Below, in pieces: positions 54,797 to 64,000 of a stretch of DNA of 64,000 bases. The notes under the pieces are model-generated. The model was given only the letters and a program-made list of their open reading frames with translations, was not told where the DNA came from and did no database searches. The DNA lies in assembly GCF_030272615.1 (NCBI RefSeq), contig NC_081406.1, positions 192,455,891 through 192,519,890 on the forward strand, given 5' to 3'. The DNA is from Cryptomeria japonica (taxonomy: Eukaryota > Streptophyta > Pinopsida > Cupressales > Cupressaceae). Both the position numbers and the translations under genes were made by a program. The number at the start of each line of letters is the position of its first letter. Positions within the stretch are counted from its first letter, which is position 1.

Positions 54797-55796
54797 CTAC
54801 GAAACCCAGGGACGCGTCCCCTACCTGAAAACCCCCGTCCCAGTCCCGGGGACGTTTTGGGGACTTGGGGACGGCCAGGGGACGTCCCCCCCCCGTCCCC
54901 AAATTGTCAAAATTTTGAGGGGACGTCCCCGAAACGGGGGGACGGCTTCCCTAGCTGTGGGGGACGTCCATACGTCCCGGGGACGGCTGGGGACGGATTG
55001 GGGACGTCCCAGCCGTCCCGGGGACGTCCCAGCCGTCCCCCACATCTAGGGCTAGGGAAAAATATTAAAATAAAAAATGTCGTATTTTCAATTTTTTTTA
55101 ATGATGTTTTTTGCGTAATTGAGGGAGTGAAATATCTCATGAAGGGTTTTTTGCCAATAGAAAAATAACACCCGATGCCTATATAAAATAATAAAAGTAT
55201 TTTTAGCCTCGCGGGGCGCTGCCCCTCGACCCCGCCCTGTATCGCAACAAGGAGCGCGCAAGGGGCGCTGCCCCTTGACCCCGCAAGGGGCAATGCCCCT
55301 TGACCCCAAGTTGGGGGCGCTGCCCCCAAACCCCCGTCAAAAAATATAGGGGGGAACTGCGCTGATGGAAGTAGTGAAAATTTAACCTCTGAGTCTGATT
55401 AGGCTCCATTATGTATTTTATTTCTTTAATATCTATTATGATATGCATATTGACAATGTGAATGAATTGAAATTCTGAATTATGAGTGCATATTGAGTAT
55501 TGAGTCTATTGATAATGTTGTATGTTCGATGTTTGCATTCTAAAATGTTTTCATAGTATCATACACATGCTATATCCATGTTTTCATATGAATATAATGT
55601 ATAGATGCATGCTTTATCCATGTTTTCATATGAACATTTAGAATTTTCCTATATATTTTAAATTTTCCCTATATTTTATACAGCCGTCCCCTTTGCCGTC
55701 CCCCCCGTCCCCAAATTTGGGAAAAAAATTTGCCGTCCCAGAAACTCGTCCCCCCGTCCCCCTGTCCCCCCGTCCCGAAAACTTGGGGTAACATAG
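54797..55796. mobile_element. Non-autonomous hAT with GGGGACG repeats
   Basis: Exactly 1000 bp between perfect 8-bp duplications GATATTCT (54789-54796 and 55797-55804). Termini CTACGAAACCC.. and ..GGGGTAACATAG are imperfect inverted repeats like CTAAGTTAC at 26091. Both ends are packed with GGGGACG/CGTCCCC motifs (54810-55045, 55680-55780), typical subterminal transposase sites. The middle (55207-55345) has GGGGCGCTGCCCCTTGACCCC tandem phrases. No transposase coding remains. Confidence 0.92.
55207..55345. repeat. GGGGCGCTGCCCC tandem phrases
   Basis: GGGGC(G/A)(C/A)TGCCCCT.GACCCC appears four times, with inverted-repeat character, including CCTGTATCGCAACAAGGAGC. A divergent copy is at 35285-35395, tying the two hAT-like elements together. 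Confidence 0.85.
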
Positions 55797-55843
55797 GATA
55801 TTCTTAGTCTTACAATATCATCTCCATATAATGTGTTTTTCAG

Positions 55844-56061
55844 CGACATGGTGGGCTTCTTTTGGAGACGAAATACTAAATTTAAGGTGGATGATAGTGC
55901 GCATTTTGAGTCAACCATGCAGCTCATCAACTTGTGAGTGTGTAATTGGAGTGTTTTTGAACACATACATTCCAAGAAATGCAACCGCATATCACAACAA
56001 CGAATGAATGACTTGGTATTTGTTCATCACAACCTTTGCTTAAAGATAAGGAAATCTCAAG
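55844..56061 (+). pseudogene. hAT transposase, dimerisation-domain exon
   Basis: Encodes TWWASFGDEILNLRWMIVRI, LSQPCSSSTCE then, after a one-base frameshift, NWSVFEHIHSKKCNRISQQR, MNDLVFVHHNLCLKIRKSQ: the Dimer_Tnp_hAT domain, with conserved WW.SFG, CSSS.CE.NWS.F..IHSK..NRL and DLV.VH.NL tracts. The donor AAG|GTGAGA is at 56062. Confidence 0.9.
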
Positions 56062-56132
56062 GTGAGAATATTAATATATAGTTGTAGTTTTTGAGATTGT
56101 ATTCACTATTCATTGTGTTTTTCACTTGTAAG

Positions 56133-56410
56133 GGAAACACTAATTTCTACATGGGCTAAAATCAGGAACTATTGAGGATGGCTTGCCAATTGACCTTGAT
56201 GAGATACATCCAGAGTGTGAGTTGATTGCTGCTGATGATGCTGATAATGATGATGATGTTGTTGATGATGATTATGTTGTTGCTAATCGTCTGCTTGAAA
56301 CTGAAGATTTTGATATCATGAGGCAAGCCAACTTTGGTCCTCAATGGATTGAACGAATTAGGACAGGCTATCACCCGGGATCTTCATCATCAGGGCCTCC
56401 TGCCCTCTAG
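56133..56410 (+). pseudogene. hAT transposase, C-terminal exon
   Basis: After the acceptor TTGTAAG (56132) the frame continues (one TAA near the start) through GLKSGTIEDGLPIDLDEIHPE, an Asp-rich tract (AADDADNDDDVVDDDYV) and IRTGYHPGSSSSGPPAL, ending at TAG 56408-56410. An acidic tail after the dimerisation domain is common in plant hAT proteins; compare the tail remnant at 26418-26480. Confidence 0.85.
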
Positions 56411-56815
56411 CATGTCATTGCTTACATTTGATATTTTGGAATTTTGTACTTAGTTTACAAGTTGACTTTGTTCAAAGTCACAAACTATATTGTAATTGAC
56501 ATTTTGACATCTATCACCATCTAGATATTATTTATGGTGTAGAATATTTTGTGCAACGTAATCAATGATATGAATATAAACAACAGAAATCAATTTCCTG
56601 CAATTCATGTGTTCAAGTGTCTATTTTATTTGCCTACAATGTCTCTATGCTATGGAAATGCCCTAAAATATTAAAAAAAAGTAGTTTTTGATTGTTTTTC
56701 TGCAAGTTTTTACGTTTTTTTGTAAATCCGATTTTTTCCCCATTTTTTGAAAAAATCTTATACTTTAGTTTTGCCGATTAATTCCCCAAACGATTATTGC
56801 TTCCTTGGTTGTAAG

Positions 56816-59800
56816 GTCATCCTGCAATCCATCTTTTCAACCCTCTAAAGTTATATGAATCACAGCAAAGGAAACCAAGAATGTTGGCAACGACGACATG
56901 AACATCAACAAGCCTTCCATGGAGGAAAACACTCATGGTTCAGACTTCACACCAATGGAAATTCATTTGCCAATCCCCATCGGGAATCAGGTTCACATAT
57001 GCATGCTTCACAAAATGTCATACCATCCATGGGCCAAAAACCACATGTCTCCTTGAAGTTCGGATGCAAATGATGACTCCTTTCATCATATCATACATGC
57101 ATTCATATAGGAGGTCATGCATCTTCTGAATGCTTTATGCCTAGCATTCTGCCAAATATATCCAGATACCATATTCCTTTGAGAACTGAAATCTTCTAAC
57201 AGGTAAGCCCTTTTTTGTTCGTAAGTTAAAAAGCAATTTAATTTTATATTAAATTAAGGCCAAAGCCATAAAGATGTACACATAGCACTGCTTATTGATT
57301 GCAATAACTTGCATATGCAAACCACAATCGTAATAAAAGAGTTGTTTAAATTATATCTTCTAAGTAAAACCTTTAACAACAAAATGTTCATGATATAGGA
57401 TATCACTAAGTTTTAAAGAACCGCAAATACCAGCATAATCCTTTAAAATACCATCTGTAGCCTAATCTTTCATCTTGAGACTTCATTTTATTTGCTTGAG
57501 ACTGAGTGGAGGCGGGTAGATTCTATGGTGGCTTGGCCCATAGGGCATGTCGTGAAAAAAAACTGTGTTTTAGCATCCACTTTCCCTCTCTGGCCGAGGC
57601 TCACCAAGGGAAACATGATTTATAGAGAACCTTATCGAGGGAGCAGCTGCTACAGCACGAAGGGAACACATGGTTCTTGTGTAACAAGGAGCAATAATAG
57701 GATTTCTTTTGTACCTCTGGTAATAAGGAGTATATGAACATTGTCTATGTTTTAACTGCTCTTGTATAAGTAGAATGGCTACTAGAGGCTCAGGTTGCTA
57801 GTATTTGCTCCTGTTGGCAATGTATAGTGTTGCAGCCTTGTTTTCTATTATACAAATTAATATTGCAAGGTGAAATGTTTTCAGTTATGTAATGAAGTTT
57901 CAAGGGAAGTGACCCCAATAAAACCGCTAACTATTTCAAAATTAAAACTTTAACTAGAGGTTTTGCCATCTCAAATAAAATACTATGGATTTTTAAAATA
58001 AACATTAATAAAAATTAGACAACAATAAATAAAACAGTATGGATTTTCTTCTCGTGGTAAAAAATGAATTGAGTTGAGAAAAACTAAAGAAAATTACAAC
58101 AGACATTTCTTTGCTGATGCTTGCATGAAAATTTTAAGTATGCTTTAAAGCATTTTCTTACCAAAGCCGAAAGGTAGCACAAAGGAAGAGGGGGGGAAGG
58201 GTTAAAATGACCGTGTAGAGAAGCTTTATATATTGATTGAAACTGGAAAGAAGGTTGGTACATGTTAGTACCTTATGTAAATAAACAGTAGCATTGCCTG
58301 ATTTTATTTGCAAATTTCTTGTAACTAACAAAATTACATTAAAAAGGAAATGTCTGTAACTACCAGCTTCTACAAAAAGGCCTTCAAGATTATTCAACCA
58401 CTCCAGACAATGCAGGTTAGTAGGACTGCAGCATACAATGAAGTGTAAGAGCAATAATTGTTTTGGGCATTCCCAGTTACATGATTCCTCAACTATGGAA
58501 TGGAGCTACTTCTTCAGTAACCATATTGATCTTGCTTAAGAGCTCTTGAATCAGCTTATTTTCTAATCTCTTGGAACTTCATGTAATATGCTCTAGATTA
58601 AGTATGCATGGTGCATGCATTTTTACATGTTTCTAGATCATTTCAATTTAATTGTTTTCATTTGTAAAGGTGTTTTTATTTTTCTGAAATGTATATAAAT
58701 CATATTTTGATGTGTCCCTGAACGGTCATATTCTATTTTTTCAAAAATTGACAAACTCATCCCTAGTCCTTGCCTTCCATTCCTCTTTCCATCTCCATCT
58801 TCTGGTAACCATAGATCAGATCAATGAAACCACTTGTTCAGAGAAACCTCATCAAACTCGCTGATATTGTAGCATATTGATTGATCTTAGGCTGATATTG
58901 CAAAGCTATTGGAAAACTTGCAGCTCCAAAAGAAAATCAAAGTCGACATGACTCAGCAAGTTCACAGGTTCACATTTGAAGGAGAAAAGGCAAAACAATT
59001 CACAGAGAACAAAGGGAAATGAAGTCAAAGATCACAGATTCCAATTTCTACTTTTATTTCTCTACTTCCTAAAAACCGTATTTTGCCCTGTTCACTGGTG
59101 AGTTTGGTAGAACTTTATACCAACCACCAAAATTCCATTAAAGTTGAAATCTGCCAGCCCAAATAGCATGTGTATCTCACGAAAGACTGTTTCTCAAACA
59201 ATTCCATTACTTTGCATATATAAATACATATCTAAAGTATGTCCTGCCTAAAATGTTGTTCCCTAGAATATACATCTCTAAATAATTTGAAGTTTTTGCT
59301 ACAAAGCAGGGGAGAAATTTGGCATAGACAACTTTCTATTTCATTCATAGACATAATGCTTCCCTATGTACTAGTTATTTATATTTCAAATATTTTGATC
59401 TAACTTCAGGCCTCGTCAACATTAATAACATGTATAATAATCTCAATGTTTTAAGTCATCATTAGTCAAGCATCTAGGCAATGCAAATAATCTTGAGCTG
59501 TATGCAACAATCATCACTTACAGTTGCCAGAGTAGCTAACTATCATTACCTATAGGCAACAGTGTAGGTGTATGTTATAAAAACAATTGAAAAATTGGGA
59601 CCAATTCTTAGTACTTTGTAATGGTTATGAAATTACTTGTCATGATCATCCCCATTTTGTTCAGCTAGCATCACAACTGTAAGGTATCACTTCCATTACC
59701 CTCTACATGTGCTAAATAGTCCTTTGTAAACAAATAAAAATATCAACATAAATTCTTAGTACTTAGTAATGGCTATGAAATTGTTTGTCATGAACTCACG

Positions 59801-60284
59801 ATTGCATCATAAGACTATAAGGTATCAATTCCATTACCCTCTACATGTGCTAAGCTATGTTATCAGGCCTGCCCTGCAACCAGGCAGTACTCGTGTTAGA
59901 TCTGTACTCGGAACAGGTACTGTCTGTATATGCCGTGGACTGTGAGTCCAGCCCAGGACAGACCCCAGCTGAATCTACACTGGGGTCATGTTAGAGTACC
60001 ACACACCGCAAACCAGAAAAGAAAAAATAAATTGAACAGAAAAGTAAAAAATAAAAATAAAAATTTCTAAACTAGCCCTAAAATTAATTTCCTAAGTATT
60101 GCGGTATTTTGAACATATAGAAACTGGTTTGATTTATCTTATCATTTGACATTAAATTATCAATTATCAGCAGTCTTCTGCAATGAATTTTGTATATTAT
60201 GTTCAAAAATGGCTATTTTTATGGTTTTAACTTTTCATCAAACATCTAAGGGTTCAACATAAATTTCACAATAGCCTGATTTGA
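56816..60284. other. No gene recognised; right flank of the hAT element
   Basis: 56816-57200 may be degraded coding or transcribed DNA ending in a good donor-like CTAACAG|GTAAGCC (57199-57208, plus strand). 57492-57737 is an 81-codon open stretch (MLETEWRRVDSMVAWPIGHV..) without recognisable motifs. 57740-59600 shows nothing. 59607-59862 is a direct repeat with a step of about 150 bp (CTTAGTACTT.GTAATGG..CCATTACCCTCTACATGTGCTAA). 59860-60000 is GC-richer, with CTATGTTATCAGGCCTGCCC. Confidence 0.3.
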
Positions 60285-60462
60285 GTTAATCTTAGTGAAA
60301 ACTAGGCACTACAAAACTGGTCCAATAGGTCTTCTATACAAGGAAAAGGATAATGGTACTTCATGGTGCTCTTGTTCAAGGCTTTGTAGTTAAGATGCAC
60401 AAGCTCCATGTGCCTTTCTTCTTTGCTACTAACACAATTAGGCTGCTGTGAGGCAAAAAGAC
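60285..60462 (-). pseudogene. Ty3/gypsy reverse transcriptase scrap
   Basis: The minus strand reads SSLIVLVAKKKGTWSLCI, then after a frameshift NYKALNKSTMKYHYPFPCIEDLLDQF, matching the gypsy RT tract SSPV.LV.KKDGSWR.C.DYRALN..T.K..YP.P.ID.LLD.L. Downstream KINSNQ.. is the start of the next RT block, then lost. Only about 60 codons remain. Confidence 0.72.
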
Positions 60463-60484
60463 GCCACTGGTGTTTTCTTTATCT

Positions 60485-63400
60485 ACTAGTACAAGGATCT
60501 ATCATTTGATCTCTCCATTCTCAAAAAAAGAACTCTATAGTGACATAATAGGAAGAGATTGTCCTAGAATCAAAGAAATAGTATGCCTTACTTCACTGCT
60601 TGGACACTCTGATTGGGCACTAGAAAAGACTCTTTATTCCTCCAGCACATCGGTCGATTATTTTTCTTCACTGAAAGAGGTTGAGTATCAGCTTGTACTG
60701 TACGGCTGTTTATCTCTTATATTTAGATCTCACCATCAAGAGCACAAAATTCTTCTAGAGCGCACCACAGATTATCGCATTGCTTGGCACTCACAAGTGA
60801 AAGCTTAGGAACTACTACTACTGTGCAGTATCTATTCTCCCCAACATCTATGACAACATCCCAAAAATTTGCTCCATAGGTTGCATGGCATTAGAAAGGA
60901 TATGGTCTCTGAAGTAAAACAGCATAAACCTCTAATAATACTATATCATAAAGAACTGTATCTTGACAACGCTTGATTTTGTACACCATGACTTCTCTAA
61001 ACCTGAACTAAAGCATCCAATTGTGTATGGTTGTACTTGTGGATGAGGTGTAAATGGCAGGTTCAACCTTCAAACTACTTTAAAAAATCAGGTTTGCTTA
61101 ATTCCCAATAGCAACAATGAAATTACAGGTTGTTACCCATCAGTCAACATCTGAGAATAAAATTTCTTTCTCCTTCCTTTGGATTTCAATTGAAAGGAGA
61201 GGCTAATTTGGTGGAGCCCGGCTGTTGAGATTTGAGATGATTAAAGTGCCAGATCCACCTAGACCACTAATGGACCCAAAAACTGGTCTCGATGGAGTCT
61301 TGAGATACTACCAAAATAATTCAAATTTAATCCTACTAACTGAAGCATGCATTTTCTTGTCTCATGACAGTACAAAAAGGGTCCAAACAGATTGTTGGTG
61401 CTCAGCTTATTGAACTGGGGCTACAAAATGGCAGAAGAATTATTTGCATGTCTGATTTCAACCCACTTGAACAACATATTTTTCGATCACTCTTATAAGC
61501 ATAGGAATCTGCAGCTTTGAGAAGTTCAATAATTCGACCATAGCCATAAAAATCTCAAAATGAGTGGATCAATCCTACTCTCAAATTTATGCAGGTATCA
61601 TATATCTACAAACTGATGCCATACTAGGTTAAAGCAACATTTGGAAAGAAAGCAATCTATAAATTCAGTAAAATTTTGATGTAACCCATATAACAAGAGT
61701 AAGCGGCCAAATGGAAAAAGGAGTTTCATGTCCATAAGTAGCAATTAGCATTGATCAATGAAATGCAATTATTGACTTATGTCTGAAATTCCAGTTGCAG
61801 AAAATAAACTGTCTTTCTGTAACATTTGCAGTGAGCAAAAGAGGCCAGTCCCAAATAAGAAAGACAATAGACAGCCTTTCTGTAAAATTTGCAGTGACAG
61901 ACAAAAAGAGGATCAGTCCAAAATAAGGAAGACAATAAAGTATGATGTTCTTCTGTAACACTTGCGATGAATAAGTATTATGTATGAATCAGCTAATACT
62001 GGTTCTCAGGACTCGATCAATATTATGTTATGGGCAAAAAACACTCTCATTTCTCTCATGTAGACAGCAGTCAGAGGCTATGCGCCCAGTTAGAGCCAGC
62101 AGGGACGAGGGAGGCAGGTCATTTATTTGGATTGGCTAACTCAGCCCCTACCAGTTATAACTAGGTAGGGCCAATCACTTAGTTCAGTCCATCAGTATCA
62201 GTCCTCTCCCTCTCAACCACCCTTCTACTATATAAAGAGGAAAGGGGTAGTTGGCAGTAGGTGGGAAAGCCCACAGGCAAAAGAGGCCAGTTCCAAATAA
62301 TGAAGAGATTACCATGCCTATATCTTGTTGCATATTTAACAATAAGAAAATTATGCCATTACACCAAATAGCCAAGCTCTTTGGTTTTACAGCCTCCATT
62401 ATTTGTTTAGGAAATTCACAGTTAACCATGCTTGATACAACTCTGTTACTTAACAAGAACATGCAAGGTGCCTGCCATTTTTGGCATGGGGTAGAATCTG
62501 CCATCTCTAGTTCTACATTAGAACTTAAATATTCACGATAGGATACAATAGGATGGTGTACTCTAACCTGAACTCTTAGAATTCATATATTTGTTATAAA
62601 AGGGGAAAAAACCGTTATTAGATCATCACTGAAGTGAAATTCAAACAATAATCTGGTCAAAACAGTTGGAAGGTATTATTATCATCATATTACAATAGCC
62701 AGATTACAGAATGGCAGCTTCCTCAAAAACATCTGTTACAGCAAGGCAGCCTTCACCTGTTGAGGATGCTCTGATCCAGACAAGCCAACTCTTGAGGTTC
62801 TGTTTGAGATAGACAAGTTTCCAAAGTATATACATGACAAGAAAAAGCAACTCATTCCAAGATCAAACTCTAGATGATACAAACATACCCAGGAGTAGCA
62901 CCTGATTTTGTTAAGAAATCCTACATTGACCACAATGCAATATTTGTCCCAATAAACATTAATCTTATCAAATATCATCCTAAATAGAAAATAACAACAA
63001 AGCCATATATCGCAGGCTCTAATCAACAGCATTAGAGTATAATGCAAATTATACAAGGAAAAATTGTGATCATGAAACAAATGTTCTAAATATGGTAGAG
63101 CACCAAAGTAAAAACACAAAAAGGAACATTTGTCCTTGGAATTCTATACTGTAAGCATTCAAAGTGGAACACAGGTAAAGTACCATGTATAAATTTACAA
63201 TTATTTCCTTCCGCACATGGTTCCTAGCTCTTCTATGAACAAGAGTACAATTAAAAATATAGAAAACCTTTGATTTGATTACATTTTCTAATAAAGGAAA
63301 TATTAACATTCATAATTAAGCCATGCATCCTTCAGAAATATTATTGTTATGCTTTTAGATTCAAACAATGAAAAAAGGCCAAATATAATCATATAGAGGA

Positions 63401-64000
63401 TTGTTGAATCATTGAGTCTCTTGACACAATATGTTAAAGAGAGTTTCTAGCAAGAATTGACTCTTTTTGTGGTCAAAATTTTCAATACACTTCCGAAGTT
63501 TAAGATGCACAGTATTAATTATGATACAGTAGGAATTGTTTACTATGGTTACCGTGATTATTTTAAATCAAATTTCAAACAGCTTCTTGTGTGTTGAGAA
63601 CTGCAAGATTAGTGACAATGAAACCATATCATGTGTACAAGATTAACATAATATAACACGCATAAAGAATAAATATATTTTAGCACCATTAGAGCATTTC
63701 AGAGCGATTTAATGACAGGCAACAAGATAATTACTGGACAGTAAAAACCATATTCCAAGCAACATAAAGTGCACTTAGTAAAAAGATTGTAAGAGGTGTC
63801 CAATAATTAATCCTGGATAAAGTCTATGAGCAACAAAAAGTGCACTTACTAAAAAAATGGTAACAGTATTCCAATAATCAATCCTGGATAAAGTGTATCA
63901 TTATCTTTTTCAGCTCAAAATACTACGTTATAAGTCTTCATGCAAACTGTAATTAAACTTAAAGTGTCCTGAAAGTTAACAGATGTATTTTCTTTGGTAT
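60485..64000. other. No intact gene recognised
   Basis: Short open frames at 60470-60808, 62251-62541 and 62736-63119 (minus) have no family motifs. A TATA-like ACTATATAAAGAGG lies at 62227-62240, about 20 bp before the 62251 frame. Tandem duplications occur at 61785-61990 (CTGTAA.ATTTGCAGTGA..CAGTCC.AAATAAG.AAGACAATA, about 70-bp step, two and a half copies) and 63766-63907 (AAAGTGCACTTA..CAATCCTGGATAAAGT, 71-bp step, two copies). Confidence 0.35.

Larger units (their letters stand above)
54719..55843 (+). other. Transposase intron carrying a nested hAT
   Basis: Donor CAACCAG|GTAGAC at 54719 and acceptor TGTTTTTCAG at 55843. Coding phase joins as ..IQPA / TWWASFGDE.., the conserved P..WW.SFG tract of hAT transposases. 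Without the nested element the intron would be about 117 bp. Confidence 0.82.
50855..56807 (+). mobile_element. Nearly full-length hAT transposon with transposase gene
   Basis: Termini CATAGAAGCAA..TTGCTTCCTTG form an 11-bp inverted repeat with two mismatches. A perfect 8-bp target duplication GTTGTAAG occurs at 50847-50854 and 56808-56815. Subterminal ATCGCGATTAATCG-like words lie at 50880-51030, with GATTAAT..CGATTA near the 3' end. A transposase gene with at least three coding exons lies between. A second hAT (54797-55796) is nested within. All three transposase exons carry stops, so the element is non-functional now. Confidence 0.93.

Noticed and set aside
54761-55448. Overlapping Pro/Gly/Arg-rich frames on both strands
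   Set aside because: GC-rich GGGGACG arrays of the nested hAT lack stop codons; they are not genes.
62227-62541. TATA box plus 96-codon ORF as a real gene
   Set aside because: ATG lies too close to the TATA box for a normal leader, and the peptide has no recognisable motif; left as an unannotated possibility.
1-64000. CRISPR arrays, phage or bacterial operons
   Set aside because: Regular repeats here (44029-45676, 46735-47115) have degenerate spacers within plant retrotransposon DNA and no cas-like genes; the window is eukaryotic.

Overview
The window looks like intergenic DNA from a large, TE-rich plant nuclear genome, most likely a gymnosperm. It is AT-rich, has no compact intact gene, and is filled with nested and decayed plant mobile elements: LTR retrotransposons (several primed with an initiator-Met-tRNA-like site), two-component hAT elements, a LINE, and a tRNA-derived SINE. 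The gymnosperm call is an inference from element types and decay style; no diagnostic host gene was recognised. I saw no rRNA or tRNA genes, CRISPR arrays or bacterial features.

Layout. (1) 1-9446: a minus-strand plant-mobile-domain (PMD) gene, now a pseudogene with at least one intron, is split by an LTR retrotransposon at 885-8820 (920/915-bp LTRs, Met-tRNA-type PBS, polypurine tract, TSD TGACT/TGACC). That element carries a gag with four CCHC knuckles and a long unknown second coding region but no pol. It is itself hit by a solo LTR (5352-6613, TSD GTTGA). (2) 10026-16023: an LTR carrying a second, solo copy of the first LTR family; a repeat-rich stretch; and a minus-strand 5' LTR with TATA box and PBS-like site, followed by a leader with clustered AGCGCT motifs. 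(3) 16952-19388: a small non-autonomous LTR element. (4) 19389-26090: mostly unique-looking sequence with one possible terminal exon. (5) 26091-26788: a non-autonomous hAT with an 8-bp TSD. (6) 28816-about 37760: a decayed Copia element with recognisable gag, protease, integrase, RT and RNase H, interrupted by a hAT-like insertion that itself holds a solo LTR (36001-36784, TSD CTTAA). (7) 38010-39070: minus-strand L1-type LINE RT relic. (8) 40045-41473: solo LTR (TSD ATAAT) containing a 195-bp SINE with a 15-bp TSD. (9) 41651-49832: retrotransposon non-coding DNA, including an 11-copy array of a conserved hairpin at about 166-bp spacing, bounded by a 39-bp inverted repeat, then a roughly 42-bp repeat array. 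(10) 50855-56807: a nearly full-length hAT element with an intron-containing BED/DUF659/dimerisation transposase; a 1000-bp non-autonomous hAT sits inside one of its introns. (11) 56808-64000: no intact gene, a Ty3/gypsy RT scrap at 60285-60462 and small tandem duplications.

Nothing here forms a working pathway. The order of insertion can be read from the nesting: PMD gene, then gag-only element, then solo LTR; Copia, then hAT-like insertion, then solo LTR; autonomous-type hAT, then non-autonomous hAT. Several premature stops lie at positions where Trp, Gln or Arg codons would be expected, consistent with C-to-T decay of methylated repeats. No gene in the window appears intact enough to make a full protein.
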